From DASYKT01 sp963718105 (lineage in GTDB: Bacteria; Acidobacteriota; Blastocatellia; Pyrinomonadales; Pyrinomonadaceae): a DNA stretch of 64,000 bases. Position 1 is the stretch's first letter; the number at the start of each line of letters is the position of its first letter. Below are positions 31,961-42,100 of this stretch, one piece after another. The translations under genes and the position numbers were made by a program. The stretch covers positions 4,340,001-4,404,000 of the forward strand of contig OY970352.1 in NCBI GenBank assembly GCA_963718105.1, given 5' to 3'. The notes under the pieces were generated by a model. That model ran no database searches and was not told the DNA's origin. It saw only the letters and a list, made by a program, of their open reading frames with translations.

Positions 31961-33778
31961 ATGTTTTTGCCTGAAGCCTTAAAAAAAATAAGCTTCAATC
32001 TGTTCGTCATGGCTCTGCTGACGGGGGCGTTCGTCTGTGAAGCCGCAGCTAACGAAGCCGCGAATAACGTTGCTAAAAAATTTACGGTAAAAGAAAAGAC
32101 GGCTGCGTACGGAGTTATCAAAGGCGTTATTATCGACGACCGCGGCAATCCGCTCTCTCGCGCCGTTATCTCCATTTTCCGCGCCGGCACTCTAAAAATT
32201 CTTAAACAGGTTACCAGTTCGGCTGACGGGACATTTCTTACCAGGATAGTTCCCGGCACCTACAGCCTGCTCGCCCGGGCCGAAGGGTTCGATTCCGTTT
32301 CGTTAAATGATGTTGAGGTAGGCCGTTCGGCGGAGGTGTATTACGGGCTCCGGATGGAGCGCACCGGCAGCGGGCGTACATTTTCCGAGAAGAAGATCGA
32401 CCGCGACAGCCCGAAGTGGCGGATACGCGCGGCGCAAAGCCAGCGCTCGATCTATCAGGCCGGCGAAGGAAACGACAGCACCGTAGCGAAAATTGAAAAC
32501 AAGAGCGAGGTTATTGAAGAACGCGTCGGCAGTATCGAAGAAACGGAAGATTCCCGCAAAAAGCTGCGCGGGCAGAACCTGGTGGAGACCTATGCGGCCG
32601 GTACTTCCGGCGGCGACCCGTATTTCGGGGTTAATTTTGCCACCGTTCAGCCGCTTAGCGATAATACCAAGCTGATCGTGGCCGGCCAGACCGGTTCTTC
32701 ATCTTCCGCCCCGAACAGATTAGAAACCACCCTCGAAACCAAAGTCCACAACGATCACCAATTGCGCCTGACGGCCGGCGTGGCAAGATTAGGCACCTTT
32801 ACCGTTGGGAAGCAGGGTGAAGAAAAAGAACTCGGACAGGTATCTTTCCAGGCTATCGATCAATGGCAGGTGCGTGAAGGGTTTATCCTGGTCTACGGCT
32901 TTGATTACGCTCATTTTATCGGTGCCGGAAGCGGCAGCAGCGAGGGCGCAATCTCTCCGCGGCTGGGCGTGCAGTATGATCTGAATGCCAAAACCCGGCT
33001 GACCGGATCGTACACCGGCAGTAACGAAGAGAGAGCCTGGCAGAGCGTGGTGGAAATGGAGGGCGAACCGATCCTTTTCCGCTCTTCGTCGATGGTTGAA
33101 GAGGTGGCTGAGAGCGAAGGCCAGCCTGTCATGAACAAAAATCGCCGCTTTGAGGTCGGCATTGAACGCGTGCTCGATAACCGCTCTTCTGTGGAAGCGG
33201 CCGCGTTCTTTGACACATTTAGCGGAAGGGGAGTCGGCCTGGCCGGCTTACCGATGGGTTTCTTGGGCGGCAATAACAGCGGCGATGAGAACTCGCTCGT
33301 TCAAACCGTCAATCAGAGCGGCAAGGCACAGGGCTTCCGGATCACGTACAATCGCCGTTTTAGCAAGAGGTTCAGTGCCGGGGCAGGATATGCATTCGGG
33401 CGCGGCCAGAAGCTGTCACCGGCCCTTCTCAGCAACCCGCAGGCGATCTTTGAAAATGACGTATTCCAGACATTTATTGCCCAGTTTTCCGCCGATCTGC
33501 AAAAAGGGACCCGCGTAAAAACGATCTTCCGACTTTCACCGCAGGCGACGGTTTTTGCGATCGACCCTTTTGCCGGAAGAATGGCGATTTACGACCCCTC
33601 GATCAGCGTTTTAATAGTTCAGTCGCTGCCTAACTGGGGATTGCCTTTCCGTGCCGAAGCGGTGATCGATGCCCGCAATCTGCTGGATTACGCCATTCAG
33701 GCGCAGACCGAAGAAGGCGCGGTCAAATTGAACTCCTCCGGGCGCGGCATTCGCGGCGGGATCTCGGTCAGATTCTAA
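31961..33778 (+). CDS. Outer-membrane barrel protein with carboxypeptidase-regulatory-like domain
   Basis: 605 residues. The N terminus has a signal peptide (ISFNLFVMALLTGAFVCEAAA). Residues ~50-135 are a carboxypeptidase-regulatory-like Ig fold (GVIKGVIIDDRGNPLSRAVISIFRAG ... VPGTYSLLARAEGF). A linker is followed by ~400 residues of alternating amphipathic strands (LIVAGQTGSS, LRLTAGVARLG, FILVYGFDYAHF, FEVGIERVLDNRSSVEAAAFFD) ending GIRGGISVRF, a beta-barrel terminus. A TonB plug is not recognisable, unlike the Oar-like receptors at 39-46 kb. A GGAGGAG site at 31939-31945 is 15 nt before the ATG. Function unknown; possibly a reduced Oar-type receptor. Confidence 0.72.
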   Translation: MFLPEALKKISFNLFVMALLTGAFVCEAAANEAANNVAKKFTVKEKTAAYGVIKGVIIDDRGNPLSRAVISIFRAGTLKILKQVTSSADGTFLTRIVPGTYSLLARAEGFDSVSLNDVEVGRSAEVYYGLRMERTGSGRTFSEKKIDRDSPKWRIRAAQSQRSIYQAGEGNDSTVAKIENKSEVIEERVGSIEETEDSRKKLRGQNLVETYAAGTSGGDPYFGVNFATVQPLSDNTKLIVAGQTGSSSSAPNRLETTLETKVHNDHQLRLTAGVARLGTFTVGKQGEEKELGQVSFQAIDQWQVREGFILVYGFDYAHFIGAGSGSSEGAISPRLGVQYDLNAKTRLTGSYTGSNEERAWQSVVEMEGEPILFRSSSMVEEVAESEGQPVMNKNRRFEVGIERVLDNRSSVEAAAFFDTFSGRGVGLAGLPMGFLGGNNSGDENSLVQTVNQSGKAQGFRITYNRRFSKRFSAGAGYAFGRGQKLSPALLSNPQAIFENDVFQTFIAQFSADLQKGTRVKTIFRLSPQATVFAIDPFAGRMAIYDPSISVLIVQSLPNWGLPFRAEAVIDARNLLDYAIQAQTEEGAVKLNSSGRGIRGGISVRF

Positions 33779-34086
33779 AATTCGTAAGTATTTTATTTAC
33801 ATTTTATTTACAGGGCGCGGCGGTCGGAATTTACGCCGCGATTTTCTTTGTCCAAAATCTTGGATAAAGACTAAAAAGCTATAGGGAAGTTAGTTCTTAA
33901 ATATCAGGTGATTTCCGGCGAATTGTTCGTTTATTTACTATTAGAGGCTTGTTAAAACGGAAAAAACGAGCCTGCCGGAAAGAGCGATAAATACCGGTTA
34001 AAAACGGTTGTTTTGGAACATCTTTTGCGTATAAACGAACTTAAGGTGAATTGTGTCCCGAATAGTCGACGGGCCACGAGCTGACC
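33779..34086. other. 308-nt gene-free gap before the sensor kinase
   Basis: Contains the direct repeat TTATTTACATTTTATTTACA near 33791-33810 and AT-rich segments that probably hold the kinase promoter. I see no hairpin terminator of convincing form, no RNA gene and no conserved promoter pair. Confidence 0.4.
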
Positions 34087-37041
34087 ATGCAAAGAAAGAT
34101 GCTGACAAATTGGAGTTGGATATTGCTGCTGGCAGTGGCATTTTTCTCTGTTGGCGCGTCTCTCAATCTGCTGCAGCGGGCCACCCAGCCTCTTCCCCCC
34201 ATTGACGGAGTGGGCTGGACGGCTAAGGAAAACAGCATTTATGCCGGAAAAGTAAAGACCGGTTCGGCTGCCGACCGCGCGGGAATATTATCCGGCGACC
34301 GGCTGATCGCGATCAGCCTTAACGGGACGGATTTTGATGAAGTGATCTCGCCCGCCGATGTGGCGATCTATCTGGATAAAGCGGGTGTCGACGGCAGCCT
34401 GACCTATTACTACCAGCGGCCTTCTTACGCGTTCAACAACAATTATTACTACGCCGATCTGTCTCATATCGGCACCCAGGCGCGCTGGGATGCGTCCATC
34501 CTGCTGATGGCGCTGGTCGGCCTGATATATCTCAGCGTCGGCCTCTTTGTACTCTTTAAGCAGGGCAGCAGTGTTCCCTTCATTCTGCATTTTACCGCGC
34601 TGTGCCTGACGGCTTTTATTTTTCACATCTATCGCCCCCTGGGCACGGGACAGGACCTTGATCTGGCGGTCGAATTGATCGATAACGCGGCCTTTGCCTT
34701 TTTTGCGCCGCTGTTCGTGCATTTCTGTCTTCGTTATCCGGTGCGGAGCGAGGTGTTTTTCAAAGGCTCTCGCTGGAACACCTATCTGTTCTATGTTCCC
34801 GCGCTTTTGATAACTCTGAGCCTGACCTTTCTGTCGCTCTACTATCATTTCCTGCCGGAAAGCGCTACCGCGGCCATCGCGTCCTTTATCGACCGGTACA
34901 ATTTGATCGGTAATTTTTACCTGGTGAATTTGCTTCATTTCACCGCCGGGATCGTGAGCGGTTCGGGTGTCCTGCTCTGGAGATTTTTCAAGAACAAACA
35001 GACGATCGTCAGGCAGAGATTAAAGTGGGCGGTCTGGGGCACGATCGGCGCGGTGGTTCCTTCGGTAATATTCCAGGTACTCAGGCGTTCTTTCGATCTG
35101 CCGGACGATGATTGGCTCTCAACGCTGACCATCCTGCCGATGGCGCTTATCCCGCTGACCTTTGGCCACTCGGTGATCCGTTACCGCTTGATGGATGTGG
35201 ACGTCGTCGTGCGCCGCGCTTTTGTCTACGCTATCACTACGCTCGCTTTGGCGATGATGATCGGCGGCCTGGCGCTGGTGCTGGTGTTTTTAGCGATCGG
35301 CGACGGGCTTTCCAATTTTGAGATCACGCTGCGCGTACTAGTGGCGGTGATAGCGATGGCTGTGATCGTGATGATCTCAGAACCGATCAAGAATTTTTTG
35401 CAGGAAAGAGTGGACCGCTATTTTTACGGCGAGCGCTACGATCTCAGGCGCGGCCTGATGGATTTTGGCCGCACGCTTTCAGCTACTACCGCGCTTGAGC
35501 CTTTGCTTAACGCGCTGGTCAGCCGCCTGCAGCAGGTTTTGAATGTCGAAAAGGTCGCGGTGTTTATCGAAAACGACGGTGATGCCGAGCATTATCACGT
35601 CGCTAAATCCGCGGGCTTAAGCAGCGGGTTTTCCGTGCCGAAAGATTTCCGTCACATGATCCGCACGCTTTCCGCGCATAAGAGCGTAATCCGCGCCGAC
35701 GAACTGGGTTTGGCCGATATGGCCGAAAACGGGACCGGCAGCGGCTTTAATCCGCAGGAGCTTCACTATTATGTTCCCTGTGTCGTGCGCGGGCGAATGA
35801 TCGCCGTGCTCGGGCTGGGGCGCGCCATCGACGGCTCGCTTCTTTCCTCGGAGGATATCGATATTCTGCATACGGTGGCCGGCTACGTGGCCGTGGCGAT
35901 CGAGAACAGCTTGCTCTACCAGGAACAGACCCGCCGTGCCGAAGAACTTGCCCTGCTCAAGGAATTTAACGAATCGATAGTCGAATCGGTCAACGTAGGG
36001 CTGCTGGCCGTGGATGAAAGGGGCCGCGTAAAAAGCTGCAACACGACCTTTGAGCAGATGTTCGGCATTAGCCGTGAACAGGCCGTAGGCCATCGCGTGG
36101 AAAAGCTCTTCGATCAAAAATTCGCGCAGAGCCTGTTACAGTTGATCGGAAAAAGAAGCTGGCATCTGACCGAGCTGCGAAATGCTTATAAACTTTTTGC
36201 CGAAAGCCGAACAGGTGACGGCCTCATCCTGAATGTGGCGATAGCGCCGCTGCGTTCTACCGCCGGTGAAAACACGGGCGCGATCATCGTGCTGGAAGAC
36301 GTGAGTTCGCGTTTGAAGCTGGAAGAACAATTACAGCAGCGCGAAAAACTTTCCAGTATCGGATTGCTGGCGGCCGGTGTGGCGCACGAAGTGAATACGC
36401 CGCTGACCGGCGTTTCCAGCTATACGCAGATGCTGCTGGGGATGCTTTCGCCGGATGATCCTAAACACGCTCTGCTGGAAAAGGTCCATAAGCAAACTGA
36501 GCGCGCGTCCAATATCGTCAACAATCTTCTTAATTTTTCGCGCGCGGGAAATTCCGAAGAGTTCATGGAACTCGATCTGAACCGCATTCTCGAAGATACT
36601 CTGCAGTTGCTGGAAGTTCAGTTGCGCCGCAGCCAGATCGAATTGGAAAAAAATTATACGCCGCAGCTTCCCGTCACTTTTGGCAACGCCGGAAAACTGC
36701 AGCAGGTATTTACCAACCTCATTCTTAATGCGCGCGATGCAATGCCCGATGGCGGAAAAATAACCCTCAGCACGCGCATGACCGATGATGGCGTAGAGAT
36801 AGAGATCAGCGACAACGGCGAAGGTATTGCGCCGGAAAACCTTACTAAGATCTATGACCCCTTCTTTACCACCAAAGAGGTAGGAAAAGGGACCGGGCTG
36901 GGGCTGGCGGTCAGCTACGGCATAGTGCAGGAACACTCCGGCGAGATAAAAGTCGAAAGCCGCCTGGGTGAAGGGACGACCTTCCGGCTGATCTTTCCGG
37001 CTGCCGAACCCATCAAAAAACGCAAAGCCGCTAATATCTGA
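34087..37041 (+). CDS. Multidomain sensor histidine kinase (PDZ, membrane, GAF, PAS, HisKA, HATPase)
   Basis: 984 residues. One N-terminal helix (~9-28) is followed by a periplasmic PDZ-like module (~45-115, AKENSIYAGKVKTGSAADRAGILSGDRLIAI). About seven more membrane helices span ~135-420. Next come a GAF domain (~450-620, ISALEPLLNALVSRLQQVLNVEKVAVF), a PAS domain (~640-745, SIVESVNVGLLAVDERGRVKSCN) and a HisKA dimerisation domain with the phospho-acceptor H767 in AAGVAHEVNTPL. The ATPase has N box LILNARDAMPDGG, G1 DNGEGI and G2 GTGLGLAVSYG. It is a complete membrane kinase; no cognate response regulator is adjacent, and the next gene is an aminotransferase 15 nt downstream. Confidence 0.9.
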   Translation: MQRKMLTNWSWILLLAVAFFSVGASLNLLQRATQPLPPIDGVGWTAKENSIYAGKVKTGSAADRAGILSGDRLIAISLNGTDFDEVISPADVAIYLDKAGVDGSLTYYYQRPSYAFNNNYYYADLSHIGTQARWDASILLMALVGLIYLSVGLFVLFKQGSSVPFILHFTALCLTAFIFHIYRPLGTGQDLDLAVELIDNAAFAFFAPLFVHFCLRYPVRSEVFFKGSRWNTYLFYVPALLITLSLTFLSLYYHFLPESATAAIASFIDRYNLIGNFYLVNLLHFTAGIVSGSGVLLWRFFKNKQTIVRQRLKWAVWGTIGAVVPSVIFQVLRRSFDLPDDDWLSTLTILPMALIPLTFGHSVIRYRLMDVDVVVRRAFVYAITTLALAMMIGGLALVLVFLAIGDGLSNFEITLRVLVAVIAMAVIVMISEPIKNFLQERVDRYFYGERYDLRRGLMDFGRTLSATTALEPLLNALVSRLQQVLNVEKVAVFIENDGDAEHYHVAKSAGLSSGFSVPKDFRHMIRTLSAHKSVIRADELGLADMAENGTGSGFNPQELHYYVPCVVRGRMIAVLGLGRAIDGSLLSSEDIDILHTVAGYVAVAIENSLLYQEQTRRAEELALLKEFNESIVESVNVGLLAVDERGRVKSCNTTFEQMFGISREQAVGHRVEKLFDQKFAQSLLQLIGKRSWHLTELRNAYKLFAESRTGDGLILNVAIAPLRSTAGENTGAIIVLEDVSSRLKLEEQLQQREKLSSIGLLAAGVAHEVNTPLTGVSSYTQMLLGMLSPDDPKHALLEKVHKQTERASNIVNNLLNFSRAGNSEEFMELDLNRILEDTLQLLEVQLRRSQIELEKNYTPQLPVTFGNAGKLQQVFTNLILNARDAMPDGGKITLSTRMTDDGVEIEISDNGEGIAPENLTKIYDPFFTTKEVGKGTGLGLAVSYGIVQEHSGEIKVESRLGEGTTFRLIFPAAEPIKKRKAANI

Positions 37042-37056
37042 CATAGCTGGATAAAG

Positions 37057-37875
37057 ATGCACAAGTTCATTTCTTTTAACGGTGAAATTTGTAATCCCGC
37101 GGACGCTGCGGTGCCGGCGCTCTCGTCTGCGGCGCTTTACGGCTGGGGTATATTTACTTCGCTCGGCATCTATGGCGGCATTCCTTTTTTGTGGGAAAAA
37201 CATTGGAGCCGGTTGATCGAATACGCGGCGGCCGTGGGTATAGACATCTCTGAGATCACGGAAAGAGAGGTGTATGAAAATCTCATCGCCATCATCTCCG
37301 CCAATAAATTAAGGGACGCCCGCGCCCGGATCACCTTTTTTGACAACGCCGCCGGTTTTTGGAATTGCGCGGCGACAGATAAGACAAATGTACTGATAGC
37401 GACGGCCGATTTTCGCGATATGCCGGAAAAATTCGCGCTTACGGTTTCGCCTTACCGGGTAAATTCCACCTCTCCGCTGGCCGGGCTAAAATCCTGCAAT
37501 TACCTGGAAAATCTCCTGGCGTGGGAGAGAGCAAAGGACGCGGGATTTGATGAAGCAGTGCGTCTTAATGAAAAAGGCGAGGTCACCTCGGCCTGTATCG
37601 CCAATGTGTTCTGGGTAAAAGGCGAAAAGCTCTATACGCCCTCGCTCAAAACCGGCGCTTTGTCCGGCACGATGCGCGCTTATGTTATCGAACAGGCAAA
37701 GGAAAGCGGCGTGGAATGCCTCGAAGTAAAATTCGGCGTCGAACAGCTTTTCGAGGCTGACGAATGTTTTCTTACTTCGGCCGGTATCGGTATCAGACAT
37801 GTCGCCGCCATAGACGACGCAGCATACGAAAGCAGCAAATTCGTGCAGCAATTCGAGGGCGTTTTACAGGTTTAA
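37057..37875 (+). CDS. Class IV (branched-chain/D-amino acid) aminotransferase-like
   Basis: 272 residues of the fold-type IV PLP family. The PLP lysine is K145 in LAGLKSCNYL, the position typical of D-amino-acid and branched-chain aminotransferases and of aminodeoxychorismate lyase. Other signatures are ALYGWGIFTSLGIYGG near the N terminus, EAVRLNEKGEVTSACIANVF and LSGTMRAYVIEQA. The exact substrate cannot be told from sequence. It starts 15 nt after the sensor kinase stop, so they may be co-transcribed by read-through. Confidence 0.85.
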   Translation: MHKFISFNGEICNPADAAVPALSSAALYGWGIFTSLGIYGGIPFLWEKHWSRLIEYAAAVGIDISEITEREVYENLIAIISANKLRDARARITFFDNAAGFWNCAATDKTNVLIATADFRDMPEKFALTVSPYRVNSTSPLAGLKSCNYLENLLAWERAKDAGFDEAVRLNEKGEVTSACIANVFWVKGEKLYTPSLKTGALSGTMRAYVIEQAKESGVECLEVKFGVEQLFEADECFLTSAGIGIRHVAAIDDAAYESSKFVQQFEGVLQV

Positions 37876-37905
37876 TTGCCTTGTCTATAAAGTCGCGGAT
37901 ATCGG

Positions 37906-37968
37906 CCACTAATTACACAAATAACACGAATTAAAGATTCTTATTCGTGTTATTTGTGTAATTAGTGG
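37906..37968. repeat. 26-bp perfect inverted repeat between convergent genes
   Basis: Arms 37906-37931 and 37943-37968 (CCACTAATTACACAAATAAC...), 11-nt loop. It lies between the convergent stops of the aminotransferase and the glycosyltransferase, a likely bidirectional terminator. Confidence 0.9.
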
Positions 37969-37986
37969 CTAATAATGTATGCATGG

Positions 37987-39093
37987 TTACAAGTCCTGAT
38001 AAAGTTTCTCAGTAGTCTCTATCATTTTTTCCAGAGCGAAATTTTCTTGCGCGATCTCCTGATTGACCCGGCCATTCTCTTTTCTTTTATCTTCATCGCC
38101 TAAAAACAAATTCACTGTATCTGCGAGTTTTAGCGGATCTCCGATAGGGACCAGGCCTGCCTCGCCCAGCAGTTCTTTGGCGCCTTCGGTGGCAGTGGAG
38201 ACTATCGCGCACCCGGAAGCCATCGCTTCTAATATCGCCAGCCCGAAACTTTCCGAATGCGAAGCGGAAACAAAAACATCCGACGCATGGAGCAGAGGCC
38301 CGGTATCGTCGACCCGGTCTATCCAGATAAAACGGTCTGCCGCGCCGATAGCTGCGGCCAGGTCTTTCAGATGTTTAAGATAACCGTCTGCAGAGTTTTC
38401 CGCGCCGGCAATGACAAAATAAGTTTCCGGAAAGCGCTGCAGGATCATTTCCGCCGCGAGCAGCAGGTCTTCCTGTCCTTTTAATTTTTTTAGTTCGCCG
38501 ACGGCGCCGACCAGCGGGGCACCTGGCGGAATGCCGTGCGAGCTTCTAAATGCGGTTCGCAGATCTTCGCGCGGAGCATCACGCCAATGTTTGATATCGA
38601 TACCGTTAGATATAGTTACGATCTTTTCCGGAGCAAATATTCGCTCTTCCAGCAATTGCTTCCGGACAGAGTTAGAAACGGCGATGACGCGCGAAACGTT
38701 AGCCAGGGCAAACCGGTGGAGGGTTTTCATCGGGAAAAGAACATGGCGCGTCAGAACAAACTTTGTGCCCCCAGCCGATCGCGCCAGTCGCCCCATTCGC
38801 ACTGCGAGCGACACGGGAAAATAATCGCGCGCCAGGTGGGCATGAACAATTTCAATTCCATGTGCCTTAATTAATGAAGCGAGCTGCCGGGTGGCGGAAA
38901 TATCCAAAGCGTTTCGCACATTCACCGGCAAGAAGTTTTCCGCAGGCAAGTTTGTTTTTCCCTGCAAGGGCGAGTCCGCCGGCGCGGCGAGAAAAACCTC
39001 GTGGCCCTGGGCGGTTAAGCCGTTTATCAGATCGGCCAAATGTCTTTCGCCGCCGCCAAAGCTTTTCGCCGAGCTTACCTGTAAAATTCTCAT
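37987..39093 (-). CDS. GT4-family glycosyltransferase
   Basis: 368 residues. It has the GT-B fold: N-terminal SSAKSFGGGERHLADLINGL (acceptor domain) and a C-terminal donor domain with FVSASHSESFGLAILEAMASGCAIVSTATEGAKELLG, the E-x7-E nucleotide-sugar binding motif of GT4 (glycosyltransferase group 1) enzymes. It is likely a cytoplasmic or peripheral-membrane enzyme in LPS or exopolysaccharide synthesis. The acceptor and donor are unknown. No other glycan gene is nearby. Confidence 0.92.
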   Translation of the reverse strand: MRILQVSSAKSFGGGERHLADLINGLTAQGHEVFLAAPADSPLQGKTNLPAENFLPVNVRNALDISATRQLASLIKAHGIEIVHAHLARDYFPVSLAVRMGRLARSAGGTKFVLTRHVLFPMKTLHRFALANVSRVIAVSNSVRKQLLEERIFAPEKIVTISNGIDIKHWRDAPREDLRTAFRSSHGIPPGAPLVGAVGELKKLKGQEDLLLAAEMILQRFPETYFVIAGAENSADGYLKHLKDLAAAIGAADRFIWIDRVDDTGPLLHASDVFVSASHSESFGLAILEAMASGCAIVSTATEGAKELLGEAGLVPIGDPLKLADTVNLFLGDEDKRKENGRVNQEIAQENFALEKMIETTEKLYQDL

Positions 39094-39114
39094 CCGCTAA
39101 AAGTAAAACAAAAA

Positions 39115-39141
39115 AGGCGTGTTTCGTAAAGAAACACGCCT
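39115..39141 (-). terminator. Intrinsic terminator of the first Oar-like receptor
   Basis: Perfect 11-bp stem AGGCGTGTTTC (39115-39125) / GAAACACGCCT (39131-39141), 5-nt loop, followed on the minus strand by TTTTTTGTTTTAC. It is 24 nt past the stop codon at 39165. Confidence 0.85.
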
Positions 39142-39164
39142 CCCATAAAAACCCGGGTGAGAGA

Positions 39165-42100
39165 TTAGAAGTAAAATCTCGCGCCGAGCTGCATCTGAAA
39201 CACCTGGCTGCCGGGGTTTAAGTTGTTGGTGTTGATCTGTCCCAGGAACGGCCCGCTTTCAAAAAGGATGTCCTTGAAGTTGGTATTGGTAATTCCGCTG
39301 AGTCCGCAGCCGGGCGCAGAGGCATTACAATAGTTCGTCACCGCAAAGGCGCTGTACTGCAGGTTCGAGCGGTTGAGAATGTTGAAAAACTCAGCCGAGA
39401 AAACCACGCGTCCTCTTTCAGAGAACTTAAAGCCCTTCTGCACACGAAGATCTACATCGAAGAGATTACGATTGTAGAAGTAATTGCGTCTCAGTTCGAG
39501 ACCCGGCGTGATCATAGGCCGTTCGTTGTTATTACCGTCGCCGTTAAGATCGGCGCCGACCGTCGAATTGAACGGTGTACCTGAACGCAGGCGAATGGCG
39601 CTGGCCACTTCAAAGCCCCACGGAAGGAAGAACACCGGGTTGGCAACGAACTGGTGACGGCGGTCCAGGCGCGACAGGTAGTATTCCGTTCTCAGGTCAT
39701 ACGGGTTGTCGTAAAGCACGCCGCCCGCATCGCGTTCGTTATCGTCATCCGAAAGTGATCTTGAAAGCGTATAGAAGGCGTTGATGCGGCCCCATTTACG
39801 ATTCATATTTACCCGGAAGGTAAGAGCGCGATACTGCGATTTGCCTGACGAATCACGAAGCTGCAGGGCACCGATACCAGGTACGGGCCTCGGGCGGGTC
39901 GTGATCCCGATCGACGGAATGCTGTTCGGCGTTACGATCGCGATAATATTGCGGCCCGTCGAACGGATCGCCGCAAAGTTACTCGTCGAGGCAACTATCG
40001 AGTTGAAGTTGGCCACCGTATTAACCGACTGCAGGTAGGCGATGTACTGTTCCGGCGTCAGGGGACTGGGAACGTTGATATCGCGGTTGCGCTGCAGGAA
40101 GCTGGTGTTGACCTGCGAGTAATCGATACCGAAGGTCATGTTCTTCCAGACTTCGTGTTCAAAACCGCCGCCGAACTGTACCGACTGCGGATTTTTGAAG
40201 TTATTGGTAATACCCGTGAAAGCCGCGTTCTGGAACACGCCGAGGTTGGCAGGCGAACCGGCCGTGGCGGCCAGGATGGCATTCGTGATCGTCTGAAGCT
40301 GCGTCGGGTTTAGCGTCGGAAGGTTGGCCAAATTGGCGTTATTGAGATTGACGCCCAGAATGGCAAACTGTCTGAAGACGCTGTTCGGCGCAAAACCGGT
40401 TCCGCCTACGATCGATACATACTGCGGATTGGCCAGATCGAAAGCAGCCTGGTTAAACCCGGTCGCGTTAAATGCGGGCGAACCCAGCGTTACCGAAAGG
40501 TCACCGGCAGGAACGCGGAAGTTATTGAACGGCCCCGCCAGCACGATCAGCGGGGTGCGGGCGTAATAGACACCGGAAAATCCGCGGATAACGGTCTTTC
40601 CATCGCCTTTCGGATCCCACGCAAAACCGACGCGCGGTCCCCATTCATTCTGGCTGTCCGGCAGGCTCGACGGGTTAAAGCCGGTCTTGCTTCCTTCCAG
40701 GATCGGGAAGCTGGCCGCGCTGATCGCGTTTAGCACCGTGCTGTTGTTGGCTTGCGCGGTCGGATTGAACTGCTTCTCAAAACGAAGTCCGAAGTTAAAG
40801 GTCAGATTCGGACGAAGGCGCCACGAATCCTGGCCGAAGAAAGCAAGTTCCTTGACCTTGAAAGCGGCCTGCAGGTTACCGATCTGCTGGTTATAACGAG
40901 CCGCGGTGACGTCGAATCTGCCGCGGTAGGTAGCGGTCACGACCGTTCCCATCGCCTGCAGCGCGCCGGCGCCGGTCAGACCCGCAAAGGTATAAACACC
41001 CGTCTGGTTAAAGCCGAAAGTCTGATCGGCAAAGATGTCGCTGAACTCGCCGCCGAACTTCATCGTGTGAGCGCCGCTGATAACGGTTACGCCGTCGGCA
41101 ACCTGAACGCGGCGGTCAAACTGGGTGGTCGGCAGAAAGTTGCGCGTTCCATAAATACCAAAAGAAGTATTGATGTTTGCAATGACCTCATTGGGAATAC
41201 GCGGGCGAGTTTCGCGGGCGTATTGAAAGCGCGCTTCGTTGCTCACGTTAGAGGAGAAAGAAGTGACCAACTGGGCCACGATGATGTGGTTGCGGTCACG
41301 CTCGGTTCCATTCGTGGAGATCGAGTTGTTGGTCGTCGGGTCGAGCGAGGTCTCACCGGTCGCAACGCCGTTGATAGCTTTGTTGTTGGAAAAGTTATAA
41401 CGGACGCTGAAACGGTTGGCGCTTCCGATGTTCCAATCGATCTTGCCCAGGAGGGCGGTTGCATCGTTGGTCTGCTCGAAAGGGGCCTGCTGGTTGCTGT
41501 AGAAATTGAATGCTTCAGACTGGTTGGCAGGCACCGGCGGGACAATGTTGCCGAGCGTCGGAAACAGGATCTGGCGCGGAGCGCGGAAACGCTGCTGCTC
41601 GTACGAAGCGAAGTAAAAAAGTTTTTCTTTGATGATCGGTCCGCCGACGGAACCGCCGAACTGGTGCAGAGTCGGCGCCAGCGTGGCATCGAGGCCCAAA
41701 GCATCGAGTTTCTGAACGGCCAGCGCTTTGGCAAACCCGTGCGGGCGGGCCAGTTGTTTCGGCCTGATCAGGTAGAAAGCAGAACCGCGCAGGTCGTTGG
41801 TACCGGACTTGGTGACCACATTGACGATACCGCCCGAGCTGCGTCCGAATTCCGCCGAGTAACCGGCAGCGACCACCTGAAATTCGCGAATGGCTTCCTG
41901 CGGCAGGGTAAAGGCCGAGTTGGAGCGTTCACCGCCGCGGATACCGCCGAAAAAGGGTTGGTTGTAATCTACACCGTCAACGTTGATATTACTGTTGATA
42001 CCGCGCTGTCCGGACAGTGAGATCTGTCCGCGGCTCGGATCGACCTGGGCTGTCGGGGTCAGGGTAACAAAATCCTGAAAGCGGCGGCCGTTGATCGGCA

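Noticed and set aside
40752..42020. 422-codon plus-strand frame inside the Oar-like receptor region
   Set aside because: It lies entirely antisense to the receptor gene, which has plug and barrel motifs, signal peptide and terminator. The antisense product has the Arg/Asp/Val-biased composition of a shadow frame.
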